From Candidatus Woesearchaeota archaeon (lineage in GTDB: Archaea > Nanobdellota > Nanobdellia > Woesearchaeales > UBA525): DNA of 5,447 nt. Shown in pieces: positions 1-4,780 of the stretch (the first letter of the stretch is position 1; every line of letters begins with the position of its first letter). The DNA is taken from the NCBI GenBank assembly GCA_013331575.1, contig DUGD01000025.1:13392-18838 (forward strand), read 5' to 3'. The position numbers and the translations under genes were made by a program. Below the pieces are notes generated by a model that was not told the DNA's origin, searched no databases, and saw only the letters and a list, made by a program, of their open reading frames with translations.

Positions 1-474
1 GGCGTTCTGGAGCCGTTTCGCGCTTTTTGCGAGCGAGAAATACGTCTGCGGTTGGTTCACAGCGATACCATCGAGCATCTTGCGGACGTCGCTCTTCTCA
101 TCGTCAACTCTCTCGATACCGTGCTTTCGTGCGTATTCTTGCAGTGCGGTCTCCGGGATGCTGGATAGCAATGTGTGCGGGCTCGGTGGATTATGTTCTT
201 CGAGAAAAGACTCCAAAAATGAAGCGCCGTACTGTTCCATGCTCATCAGCGCGATTGTTGTCTCTGCAGAATCATCGATGGTAATGTCAGGCGCGTGCAC
301 GGCGAGGAGGTGTCGTGCGATCTCTTGGAGCATTGTATTCCCTATGATCGCTACGCGCGGCGGAAGCCGTAGCGTTTTGAGTTCTCCGCGGAATCTGTCG
401 TCGATGTCTATCTCTGTTCCCGGCTGCATGCGGTGCGGTTGCGCGCAGAAGTTTTTATCTTTGTGCTTTTGCAT
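1..474 (-). CDS. Partial protein, possibly PP-loop ATPase-like but lacking the P-loop
   Basis: The frame is open from an ATG at 474 through 158 codons to the left edge, so the C-terminus is missing. I do not firmly recognise it. Three segments resemble the later part of PP-loop tRNA-modifying enzymes (TtuA, Ncs6, TilS): TIDDSAETTIALM at residues 65-77, like the family's GHNxDDxAETxLM; IPETALQEYARKHGI at 106-120, like its EIxxYAxxxGI; and SDVRKML (128-134) then a Pro-Thr-Phe-Ser-Leu stretch, like IRxxLxxLExxxPGT. The ATP-binding SGGxDS loop, expected near the N-terminus, is absent, and no frame just upstream supplies it. If the assignment is right, this is a shortened or pseudo-enzyme form. 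The start is uncertain: an in-frame TTG at 513 adds 13 residues (SPRFDEEWIGSY before Met) and lies 23 bases below a TATAATA box, whereas ATG 474 has no clear ribosome binding site. An in-frame TAG at 532-534 limits any extension. The resemblance is by eye only. Confidence 0.6.
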   Translation of the reverse strand, partial: MQKHKDKNFCAQPHRMQPGTEIDIDDRFRGELKTLRLPPRVAIIGNTMLQEIARHLLAVHAPDITIDDSAETTIALMSMEQYGASFLESFLEEHNPPSPHTLLSSIPETALQEYARKHGIERVDDEKSDVRKMLDGIAVNQPQTYFSLAKSAKRLQNA

Positions 475-532
475 ATATGAACCAATCCATTCTTCGTCAA
501 ATCGCGGTGACAAATCCTTTGCATTTTGTAAC

Positions 533-539
533 TATTATA
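533..539 (-). promoter_or_regulatory. Candidate archaeal box A (TATAATA) for the left-edge gene
   Basis: The minus strand reads TATAATA here, centred 23 bases before the TTG at 513 and 62 bases before the ATG at 474. Using the 26-27 base spacing of the other two minus-strand promoters in this window, transcription would begin near 510. That gives either an essentially leaderless TTG start or a leader of about 36 bases before the ATG. A second A/T-rich box (561-568) further upstream could serve instead. Confidence 0.4.
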
Positions 540-560
540 GAATGGTGTCAAAACGCAAAC

Positions 561-568
561 TATAAATA
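561..568 (+). promoter_or_regulatory. Candidate box A (TATAAATA), direction uncertain
   Basis: TATAAATA is a good archaeal TATA element. Read on the plus strand it would start a transcript near 590-595, just ahead of the hairpin-rich stretch at 590-673, for which no protein-coding explanation exists. Read on the minus strand (TATTTATA) it would start the left-edge gene near 538. No feature of the flanks settles the direction. Confidence 0.3.
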
Positions 569-580
569 TCCCTTCATGCA

Positions 581-603
581 AACCAAAAACTATCATCGGA
601 TAG
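581..603 (-). terminator. Hairpin plus T-run, likely end of the bud32-S16 transcript
   Basis: On the minus strand CTATC, loop CGAT, GATAG forms a perfect five-pair stem (positions 603-590) followed at once by TTTTT, then GG and TTT. It lies about 245 bases past the protease stop and just before the left-edge gene. T-runs are the main element of archaeal termination, and the adjoining hairpin resembles a bacterial intrinsic terminator. Placement between two same-strand genes supports the call. Confidence 0.45.
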
Positions 604-673
604 CATCCGGTGGTTGTAACTCACCTCTTTTTCCCGGGAAGGTTCGTTGGAGGGCAACTTCCAACGGCCTTTC
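590..673 (+). ncRNA. Possible small structured RNA, boundaries and identity unknown
   Basis: This part of the 372-base gap folds well on the plus strand. The strongest element is 637-673: outer stem GGAAGG/CCTTTC, internal loop TT opposite G, inner nine-pair stem CGTTGGAGG/CTTCCAACG, and a GCAA (GNRA) tetraloop at 654-657. Two pairs are G-U on the plus strand; on the minus strand they become A-C mismatches, which favours a plus-strand RNA. A smaller hairpin, GGTGG with loop TTGTAAC and TCACC (609-625), is followed by TC and TTTTT. A TATAAATA at 561-568 is correctly placed to start transcription near 590. I find no match to tRNA, 5S rRNA, RNase P RNA, SRP RNA or a C/D box guide. The alternative is a structured 3' untranslated region of the minus-strand operon. 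Confidence 0.3.
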
Positions 674-846
674 AGGGCCCTTCCTCAGAACGTGGTCCTG
701 CGCTGTGGTTCCGCGCTGTGTGTCTGTATGCCGCTGATCCTGCGATTTCTCCATGATGCTCTATGGCCTTCCATGTCGCGTCCATGCCTCTGGCGCCGGT
801 CTCAGATGTCCCGCCGTAGATATCGTGCACGAGTCGGCGTCGTGCT
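674..846. other. Rest of the intergenic gap, no gene seen
   Basis: Between the hairpin and the protease stop codon I see no frame with coding character, ribosome binding site or conserved motif. The stretch contains related GCGCTGTG segments (699-733) and several CCATG words (around 752-786), none organised enough to name. Frames that run through it on either strand are overlaps from the neighbouring protease gene or lack plausible starts. Confidence 0.5.
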
Positions 847-2757
847 TCACTTCCTGCGTCGTGCAGGCCGCTTTCGGTCGTCGTCCACGCGTTTGGTGGC
901 GCGTGATGACCTGATGGCTATCAGCGCGCCGATGCACACGCCGAATATCGTCCCGAGCACGAATGGCGTCGAGTGGGTGCGTATCGCGGGCGGGATGTGC
1001 CATGTTCGCTCTTCGGGGAAATAGATGTCTATCGTCGATAATTCGAGCGAGTACTCCGCGAACGTGAGCGCGCTGTAGGGTTGCGTCGAACGGAGGTTTC
1101 GGGCGTATTGCGCATAACTGTATCCTGTGATGGGGAATGCTCCTTCGGATTGCTGTATGCGCAAGCTGCGGTCGCTCGCGGCGAGTTTCTGTGCTATGAG
1201 CTCGTCGACGCGATGCGGCCCGACCGTGATCGCGCTGGTGAGGATATTCGCCTGTGCCTTCGCTTTCGACGCGGCGAATATGCAGAGTATGGGCTCTTCT
1301 CCTGCGAGAGCGCGTGCCTGCGATATCATTGCATCTGAATCTTCGACGAAATCCGGCGCGTAGAGCCGCGCATAATTCACCCGTTCCTCCGCTTCGGCGA
1401 GCTTCGCGAGGCATGCTCGTCGGAGGTGCCGTTCATCGAGCGGCACTGATGTTCCGTCCATGCCGAAGAATGCTCCCCAGCTCTCTGCCGATATGAGCCG
1501 CTCACGCGCGTAGCCGAGACTGTCTGTGTCGACGTCGTCGGTGCTGCCGTTGTCATCGTCGTCACCAGCGCCCCGAAGCACTTCTTTTGCTTCGAGTATG
1601 CGCTCCTGGACGATGGCGTACGTCTCGAGGTCGCCGATAGTGCTCACATTCCTTGCACGGGTCTCCATCTCGAGCTCTTCTGCGCGTGAGATGAGTGTTT
1701 CGCGTAACACTTTGTTATCTTCATCATCGTCGTGCCTGATCTCCAGCTTGCTGAGCTCGATGTTGCTCGAGAAGCACAGGCTCGCTCGGGTGTATGCGTT
1801 GTCATCGATGCCAAGGTCGTTGTGTTGGTCCTCTGCGCTATCCCGGTCTATCGCGGCGATGCGTGCCGTGTAATTGTTAGTGTCGTTGTATTCGATGTTT
1901 TTCGACCGGAGCTCCTCTTTGAGCTGCGAGTTGCGATCACAGATATCTTCTGCCACCGATTCCATCCGGGTCAAGTACTCTCTCGGCGGGACTATCGGTC
2001 GCAACGATCTCGTATAGTTCTTCCCGGTTAATTCGTACATCGCATCTTCGATAGTGGCGACGCCGATGACCTCGAAGCCGTCGCTCGAGAGCGACAGCAC
2101 CCTGCCGCTGTACTCAAGCCCTGTCTCGACATCGGTCGCGGTCTCGTTCTTGCTGCCGTTCTCCGCCGATGTGCTTTCGACCGATGTGCTTTCGATTATG
2201 AGATCGTCCGTGCTCGTCAGCGCGGGGATGATGGCTTTCTTTATCCCTGCCTCTCTGGCGCCGCTCGTCTTAGCGGCAATCCCCGCGACCGGACCGATGA
2301 TACCTCCGCTGTTGATGGTGCCTGTCATCGCGACATCCTCATCGATGTGCTGTTCATCGAGCACTGCTGCCGTGAGCGTGGCGATGGCTGCACCTGCGCT
2401 CGGTCCTCCGACGATAGCGCTATTCGCGCGTATAGTGTAGAAGAAATCGTACTGTGCGCAATCATAGTCGAGGAAATCGCACGCTATCTGGTTCGCATAA
2501 CGTATGGAGCTCTGCGTGTCTATTCTGGTGAGCGGGAAACTGTCCAGGTAGATGGCGCCGTTGCCTGGACGCACGGTGAGATAGAGATCCGCTACGCCAC
2601 CCTCGTCTTCCTCACCCTCGACAACTGTGAGGAGGGTGATGTGGCCTTTTCTCGTGCCGTCGCCTACGAGCCATGCCGTCACTATGATTAGGAGCACGAT
2701 GATGCCGATGAATAGCGGGATGCGGTGCTTGTATTCGCGTTTCGTATGTTTTTCCAT
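847..2757 (-). CDS. Membrane-anchored S16 (Lon-type) serine protease without ATPase domain
   Basis: A 636-residue protein of the archaeal Lon-like family with a Ser/Lys catalytic dyad. The nucleophile is Ser120 in GGPSAGAA and the general base is Lys163 in GPVAGIAAKTSGAREAG. Their 43-residue spacing equals that of E. coli Lon (Ser679/Lys722). A transmembrane helix at about 14-31 follows a basic N-terminus and another lies at about 598-616 before a basic tail, so the bulk should face outside with both ends inside. There is no AAA+ Walker A/B module, so proteolysis is presumably ATP-independent or aided by another protein. Residues 186-215 form a Ser/Thr/Glu-rich linker, 250-590 are largely helical and charged, and 399-410 form an acidic calcium-site-like loop. 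The gene follows bud32 by five bases. A GGGAG at 2767-2771, inside the end of bud32, is a plausible ribosome binding site and supports the ATG at 2757. The natural substrate is unknown. Confidence 0.9.
   Translation of the reverse strand: MEKHTKREYKHRIPLFIGIIVLLIIVTAWLVGDGTRKGHITLLTVVEGEEDEGGVADLYLTVRPGNGAIYLDSFPLTRIDTQSSIRYANQIACDFLDYDCAQYDFFYTIRANSAIVGGPSAGAAIATLTAAVLDEQHIDEDVAMTGTINSGGIIGPVAGIAAKTSGAREAGIKKAIIPALTSTDDLIIESTSVESTSAENGSKNETATDVETGLEYSGRVLSLSSDGFEVIGVATIEDAMYELTGKNYTRSLRPIVPPREYLTRMESVAEDICDRNSQLKEELRSKNIEYNDTNNYTARIAAIDRDSAEDQHNDLGIDDNAYTRASLCFSSNIELSKLEIRHDDDEDNKVLRETLISRAEELEMETRARNVSTIGDLETYAIVQERILEAKEVLRGAGDDDDNGSTDDVDTDSLGYARERLISAESWGAFFGMDGTSVPLDERHLRRACLAKLAEAEERVNYARLYAPDFVEDSDAMISQARALAGEEPILCIFAASKAKAQANILTSAITVGPHRVDELIAQKLAASDRSLRIQQSEGAFPITGYSYAQYARNLRSTQPYSALTFAEYSLELSTIDIYFPEERTWHIPPAIRTHSTPFVLGTIFGVCIGALIAIRSSRATKRVDDDRKRPARRRK
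2166..2195. repeat. Two perfect 15-base tandem copies inside the S16 protease gene
   Basis: CCGATGTGCTTTCGA occurs at 2166-2180 and again, directly abutting, at 2181-2195. On the coding strand this gives ESTSV then ESTSA, part of the low-complexity linker after the protease core. The length is a multiple of three, so the frame is kept. The identity of the copies suggests a recent slippage duplication in a tolerant linker. Confidence 0.85.
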
Positions 2758-2762
2758 GCCGC

Positions 2763-3407
2763 TTAGCTCCCTTTGTTGCGTCCGCGTGCCTCGACTTTGC
2801 GCAGACGATCGATAACCTTATCGGCTTCGCTGCTCGTGTCGCGGTATCCTTTGAGGAAATGGCGCCATGCTATGGTGAGAATGGAGTGGTGCTTGCTTTC
2901 GAGCGCTCTATGGAATAGATGCAGGTCGACAGCCTTGTCTTCGTCGCGCGAGGAGGTGTAGCTCAACCCGAAATCGATGAGTGTGATGTGGTGATCGCTC
3001 GGGTCGTACATGATATTGCTCGTCGTGAGATCCGCGTGGATGATCTGGTTGTCGTGCAATCTCGCGACTATCCGTCCCACTTCGTGCGCGATGATGGGTT
3101 GCGCATCGAGATGCTGCTTGAGCGGTTGTCCTTTCGCTTCGTCGAGGAGAAGCGTCGTTCCGTCAACGGTTCGCACTCCGGGGACGCTGATTCCTGCTGC
3201 TTTCGCTTTCTCGAGCAGCCGCGCTTCATGCCGGGTGCGCGAAGTGCGTAATTGCACATCCAATGCAGGGTGGCGGTACGTTTTTTTCGGCCGTATCTTG
3301 AGGATTCCGTCCGAGCATCGTGTGATGATGGCTTCCGCACCTCTGCCTACATGCGTTCCGATATCCACCCCTGATGTAACGCTCTCTTGCGCGTTCTCTT
3401 GCGTCAT
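2763..3407 (-). CDS. bud32: Bud32 (PRPK-type) kinase/ATPase of the KEOPS complex
   Basis: A 214-residue atypical protein kinase that works with Kae1, Cgi121 and Pcc1 in KEOPS, which adds threonylcarbamoyl to A37 of ANN-decoding tRNAs; Bud32's ATPase activity supports that reaction. All family marks are present: GRGAEA nucleotide loop (21-26), ILKIRPKKTYRHPALD (35-50) with the ATP-binding Lys37, RTRHEARLL with Glu61, hinge DEAKGQPL (89-96), catalytic loop HADLTTSNIM (124-133) with Asp126 and Asn131, DFG at 145-147, EDKAVDL (156-162), and the basic C-terminus RLRKVEARGR. The length is normal for stand-alone Bud32; many archaea fuse it to Kae1, which is not the case here. The ATG at 3407 is chosen because a TTTAAAAA box is centred 26-27 bases upstream, implying a leaderless message. 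An in-frame TTG at 3425 is too close to that box. It is the first gene of an operon with the S16 protease. Confidence 0.96.
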   Translation of the reverse strand: MTQENAQESVTSGVDIGTHVGRGAEAIITRCSDGILKIRPKKTYRHPALDVQLRTSRTRHEARLLEKAKAAGISVPGVRTVDGTTLLLDEAKGQPLKQHLDAQPIIAHEVGRIVARLHDNQIIHADLTTSNIMYDPSDHHITLIDFGLSYTSSRDEDKAVDLHLFHRALESKHHSILTIAWRHFLKGYRDTSSEADKVIDRLRKVEARGRNKGS

Positions 3408-3429
3408 GGTCGTGGTGGTGAGCAACAGC

Positions 3430-3437
3430 TTTTTAAA
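3430..3437 (-). promoter_or_regulatory. Box A of the bud32-S16 operon, leaderless start
   Basis: The minus strand reads TTTAAAAA, centred 26-27 bases before the A of the bud32 ATG at 3407, so transcription should begin at or next to the start codon. No ribosome binding site precedes that ATG. The same bases read TTTTTAAA on the plus strand and could also fire toward the small membrane protein gene, with a start near 3460. Confidence 0.6.
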
Positions 3438-3468
3438 TCAGCGGGATTTTCATCGTCATACCCTGTGC

Positions 3469-3473
3469 TTAAA
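3469..3473 (+). promoter_or_regulatory. Weak candidate box A for the small membrane protein
   Basis: GCTTAAACT contains TTAAA, which would place a transcription start near 3498 and give a leader of about 55 bases. It is weaker than the shared element at 3430-3437, and I cannot choose between them. Confidence 0.25.
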
Positions 3474-3484
3474 CTGGCAGAGTC

Positions 3485-3498
3485 CGCGCTCAGGCGCG
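3485..3498 (+). other. GC-only hairpin upstream of the small membrane protein gene
   Basis: CGCGC, loop TCAG, GCGCG is a perfect five-pair stem of only G-C pairs in the divergent spacer. If transcription starts near 3460 it lies in the 5' leader; if near 3498 it lies just upstream. No T-run follows, so it is not a plausible terminator. It could be an RNA leader element, an operator, or chance. Confidence 0.3.
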
Positions 3499-3539
3499 AT
3501 CGATGACCGCACAGCGAGTACACAGGGCCTTTATTCCTA

Positions 3540-3547
3540 GGAAGGTG
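3540..3547 (+). promoter_or_regulatory. Ribosome binding site GGAAGGTG deciding the 3553 start
   Basis: GGAAGGTG is close to the archaeal Shine-Dalgarno GGAGGTG and ends five bases before the ATG at 3553. It favours that ATG over a second in-frame ATG two codons later. An out-of-frame ATG at 3549 lies too close to it. Its presence implies a leadered message, unlike the leaderless bud32 and M50 genes. Confidence 0.6.
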
Positions 3548-3552
3548 CATGC

Positions 3553-3747
3553 ATGGCAATGGTCAATGTAACCCCTCGCAAGATAAGCATCGTTGGCGTA
3601 GTCGTCGGTGCGGCTCTCCTCATCGTAGGTGTCTGGCTCATCTGGTCCGATTTCGAGACGCTGCTCAAGTTCCTCAAACTCTTCGCAGGGTTCTTCCTGG
3701 TGCTCTTCGGCCTTGGCGTGCTCACCGCGAGCGCAGCAAGACGATAG
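3553..3747 (+). CDS. Small two-helix membrane protein, function unknown
   Basis: A 64-residue protein made almost wholly of two hydrophobic segments, about residues 12-31 (IVGVVVGAALLIVGVWLIW) and 38-58 (LLKFLKLFAGFFLVLFGLGV), joined by a short SDFETL turn that carries the only acidic residues. It has a short N-terminus (MAMVNVTPRK) and ends in Arg-Arg. With basic residues at both ends, both are expected inside, giving a helical hairpin. A good ribosome binding site precedes it and the codon pattern resembles its neighbours, so it is probably real. It is divergent from bud32 and convergent with the M50 protease gene. I do not recognise a family; such proteins can be subunits or regulators of membrane enzymes, but nothing here shows a partner. 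Confidence 0.75.
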   Translation: MAMVNVTPRKISIVGVVVGAALLIVGVWLIWSDFETLLKFLKLFAGFFLVLFGLGVLTASAARR

Positions 3748-3880
3748 CATCTCGATATCTGCTTGTGTCCGGGTTTGGCGAGGTTTTGATATCTCACCGG
3801 TGTATTGCGTATGTCGCTCTCTGCTGCGCCTGTTTCGAGCATGACGTTGCGCGGCGGTTGGCCCTCAGTCGGTTCGTTGC
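3748..3880. other. Convergent gap without a visible terminator
   Basis: This 133-base space separates the 3' ends of the small membrane protein and the M50 protease genes. It has no T-run of five or more on either strand and no strong hairpin that I can see. The transcripts may therefore overlap at their 3' ends. GATATCT occurs twice, near 3754 and 3787, without further structure. Confidence 0.4.
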
Positions 3881-4510
3881 CTATGCGCCCGAAGGTAAGA
3901 TGAATGCGATGACGACTAAGATTGCCGCCGCGACGGTTATCGTCGTATATGCGGCCTTGCTCCAGCGTAGTATCTTCACACCGTCGAAATCCCCGAACGG
4001 TATCATGTTGAATGCGCCGAGCATCGCATTGATGAGGAGTCCGTAGATCGAGACCGCATGCAGAAGCGATTCGTTCGGGGTGAGCAGCACGCCTGCGAGG
4101 AATGCAGACGCTATAATGATGTTCGCGATAGGTCCTGCGGCGCTTATGATGCCGCTCTCTTTGCGGGTGACGTCGGCCGTCATATAGACTGCTCCGGGTG
4201 CCGCGAAGATGACGCCTAGGAATGCGATGATGATGCTGATGACGAGCATCTGGTCGTGGCTGCGGAACTCAGAATGCACGCCGAAACGGTTGGCGGTGAG
4301 TTTGTGCGCGAGCTCGTGCAGGATGAATCCCGCTCCGGCGGTTATCGCGGCGATGATGACGACGAATGCGAATGCGGTAATCGATGCGTTCTTGAGTCCC
4401 ATCCCGGTGAGGAAGAAAACTCCGAACGCGAGCGATGTGGCGAGCCACGCCTTGAGGAGATCTACGCGCTCCCTGCTCGAGAAATAGAGATGGTGGTTGT
4501 ACTGTCGCAT
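3881..4510 (-). CDS. M50 (site-2-protease-like) intramembrane zinc metalloprotease
   Basis: A 209-residue polytopic protein with the two hallmark motifs of the M50 family: HELAH at 65-69 (zinc ligands His65 and His69, catalytic Glu66) near the end of a hydrophobic segment, and NMIPFGDFDG at 168-177, where Asp176 is the third zinc ligand. AGPIAN (125-130) matches the family's conserved GPxxN segment. Hydrophobic segments lie at about 22-39, 43-66, 88-108, 119-143, 151-170 and 187-206, the compact core without a PDZ domain. Such enzymes cut transmembrane segments of other proteins inside the bilayer; the substrate here is unknown. The start at 4510 is supported by a TTTTAAAA box centred 26-27 bases upstream and no ribosome binding site, hence a leaderless message. 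It is transcribed divergently from the four-helix protein and convergently with the small membrane protein. Confidence 0.93.
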   Translation of the reverse strand: MRQYNHHLYFSSRERVDLLKAWLATSLAFGVFFLTGMGLKNASITAFAFVVIIAAITAGAGFILHELAHKLTANRFGVHSEFRSHDQMLVISIIIAFLGVIFAAPGAVYMTADVTRKESGIISAAGPIANIIIASAFLAGVLLTPNESLLHAVSIYGLLINAMLGAFNMIPFGDFDGVKILRWSKAAYTTITVAAAILVVIAFILPSGA

Positions 4511-4532
4511 ATCGGAGAGGAAGAACTATGTG

Positions 4533-4540
4533 TTTTAAAA
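4533..4540 (-). promoter_or_regulatory. Box A of the M50 protease gene, leaderless start
   Basis: TTTTAAAA, the same on both strands, is centred 26-27 bases before the A of the ATG at 4510, the same distance as in the bud32 promoter. The bases between are pyrimidine-rich on the coding strand and offer no ribosome binding site. Confidence 0.6.
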
Positions 4541-4563
4541 GGCATTCGTTGCATCGATGACGT

Positions 4564-4780
4564 TTATTGTCCTGTGCTGTGCCTGTATGTTGTATGGACT
4601 GGTGTGTTGTATCGTCTAAAACATCGTTACTACCGCAAACCTTTTAACCCGGCGCGCTTCGTGTCCACTCTCAAGGGGATACACAACTCGCGTCCCGTGA
4701 TGTGTGCTGTGCATCCTGTGCATACTGTTGTGTGCTGTACTGCTCAATTGTACCGAGATTACCTGTGCCGAGATGCGCCC
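4564..4780. other. GT-rich spacer with short repeated words
   Basis: The spacer between the M50 promoter and the four-helix protein is rich in T and G on the plus strand. TGTGTGCTGT occurs exactly twice, at 4701-4710 and 4729-4738, and TGTGCTGT again near 4573-4580. The plus frame of the downstream gene stays open through much of it, so an N-terminal extension cannot be excluded, but the encoded Cys/Val/His-rich sequence does not look like the protein that follows. Confidence 0.4.
4642..4647 (+). promoter_or_regulatory. Candidate box A (CTTTTAAC) for the four-helix protein
   Basis: TTTTAA here would start plus-strand transcription near 4671, giving a leader of about 110 bases to the ATG at 4781 or about 30 to an in-frame ATG at 4700. 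No better A/T-rich element lies closer to 4781. Confidence 0.35.

Noticed and set aside
80..565. Long plus-strand open frame opposite the left-edge gene
   Set aside because: Its Ser/Cys/Arg-rich translation has no recognisable motif and it is antisense to a frame with better coding character. It is best read as an antisense shadow.
637..673. tRNA, 5S rRNA, SRP RNA or RNase P RNA in the intergenic hairpin
   Set aside because: There is no T-arm GTTCRA at the right distance, no SRP domain IV core, and no RNase P conserved GGAAAGTCC-like block or partner. Only a generic GNRA hairpin is supported.
736..765. C/D box guide RNA (CTGA and ATGATG words)
   Set aside because: The order and spacing of the boxes do not fit an archaeal C/D guide, and no second box pair is found.
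647..1024. Plus-strand open frame crossing the gap and the protease 3' end
   Set aside because: Arg/Trp/Cys-rich translation, no ribosome binding site, and it overlaps both the hairpin and the C-terminal helix of the S16 gene.
761..1414. Minus-strand 217-codon frame overlapping the end of the S16 gene
   Set aside because: It is an alternate frame of the same DNA, with an Arg/His-rich translation typical of shifted reading, whereas the S16 frame there encodes a clear membrane helix and a basic tail.
2054..2440. Plus-strand frame with hydrophobic stretches opposite the protease core
   Set aside because: It is antisense to the Ser120/Lys163 catalytic region, which is unambiguous. The hydrophobicity comes from the complement of acidic codons.
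3408..3425. TTG at 3425 as the bud32 start
   Set aside because: It lies only about 8 bases from the box A centre, so it would not be within the transcript. The extra residues (LLTTT-like) add nothing conserved.
3010..3540. Plus-strand 176-codon frame opposite bud32
   Set aside because: It is antisense to the fully recognisable kinase motifs, and its translation is low-complexity.
3549..4046. Plus-strand frame starting at the ATG just before 3553
   Set aside because: The ribosome binding site fits the ATG at 3553 better, the 3553 frame gives a coherent membrane protein, and this frame then runs antisense into the M50 gene.
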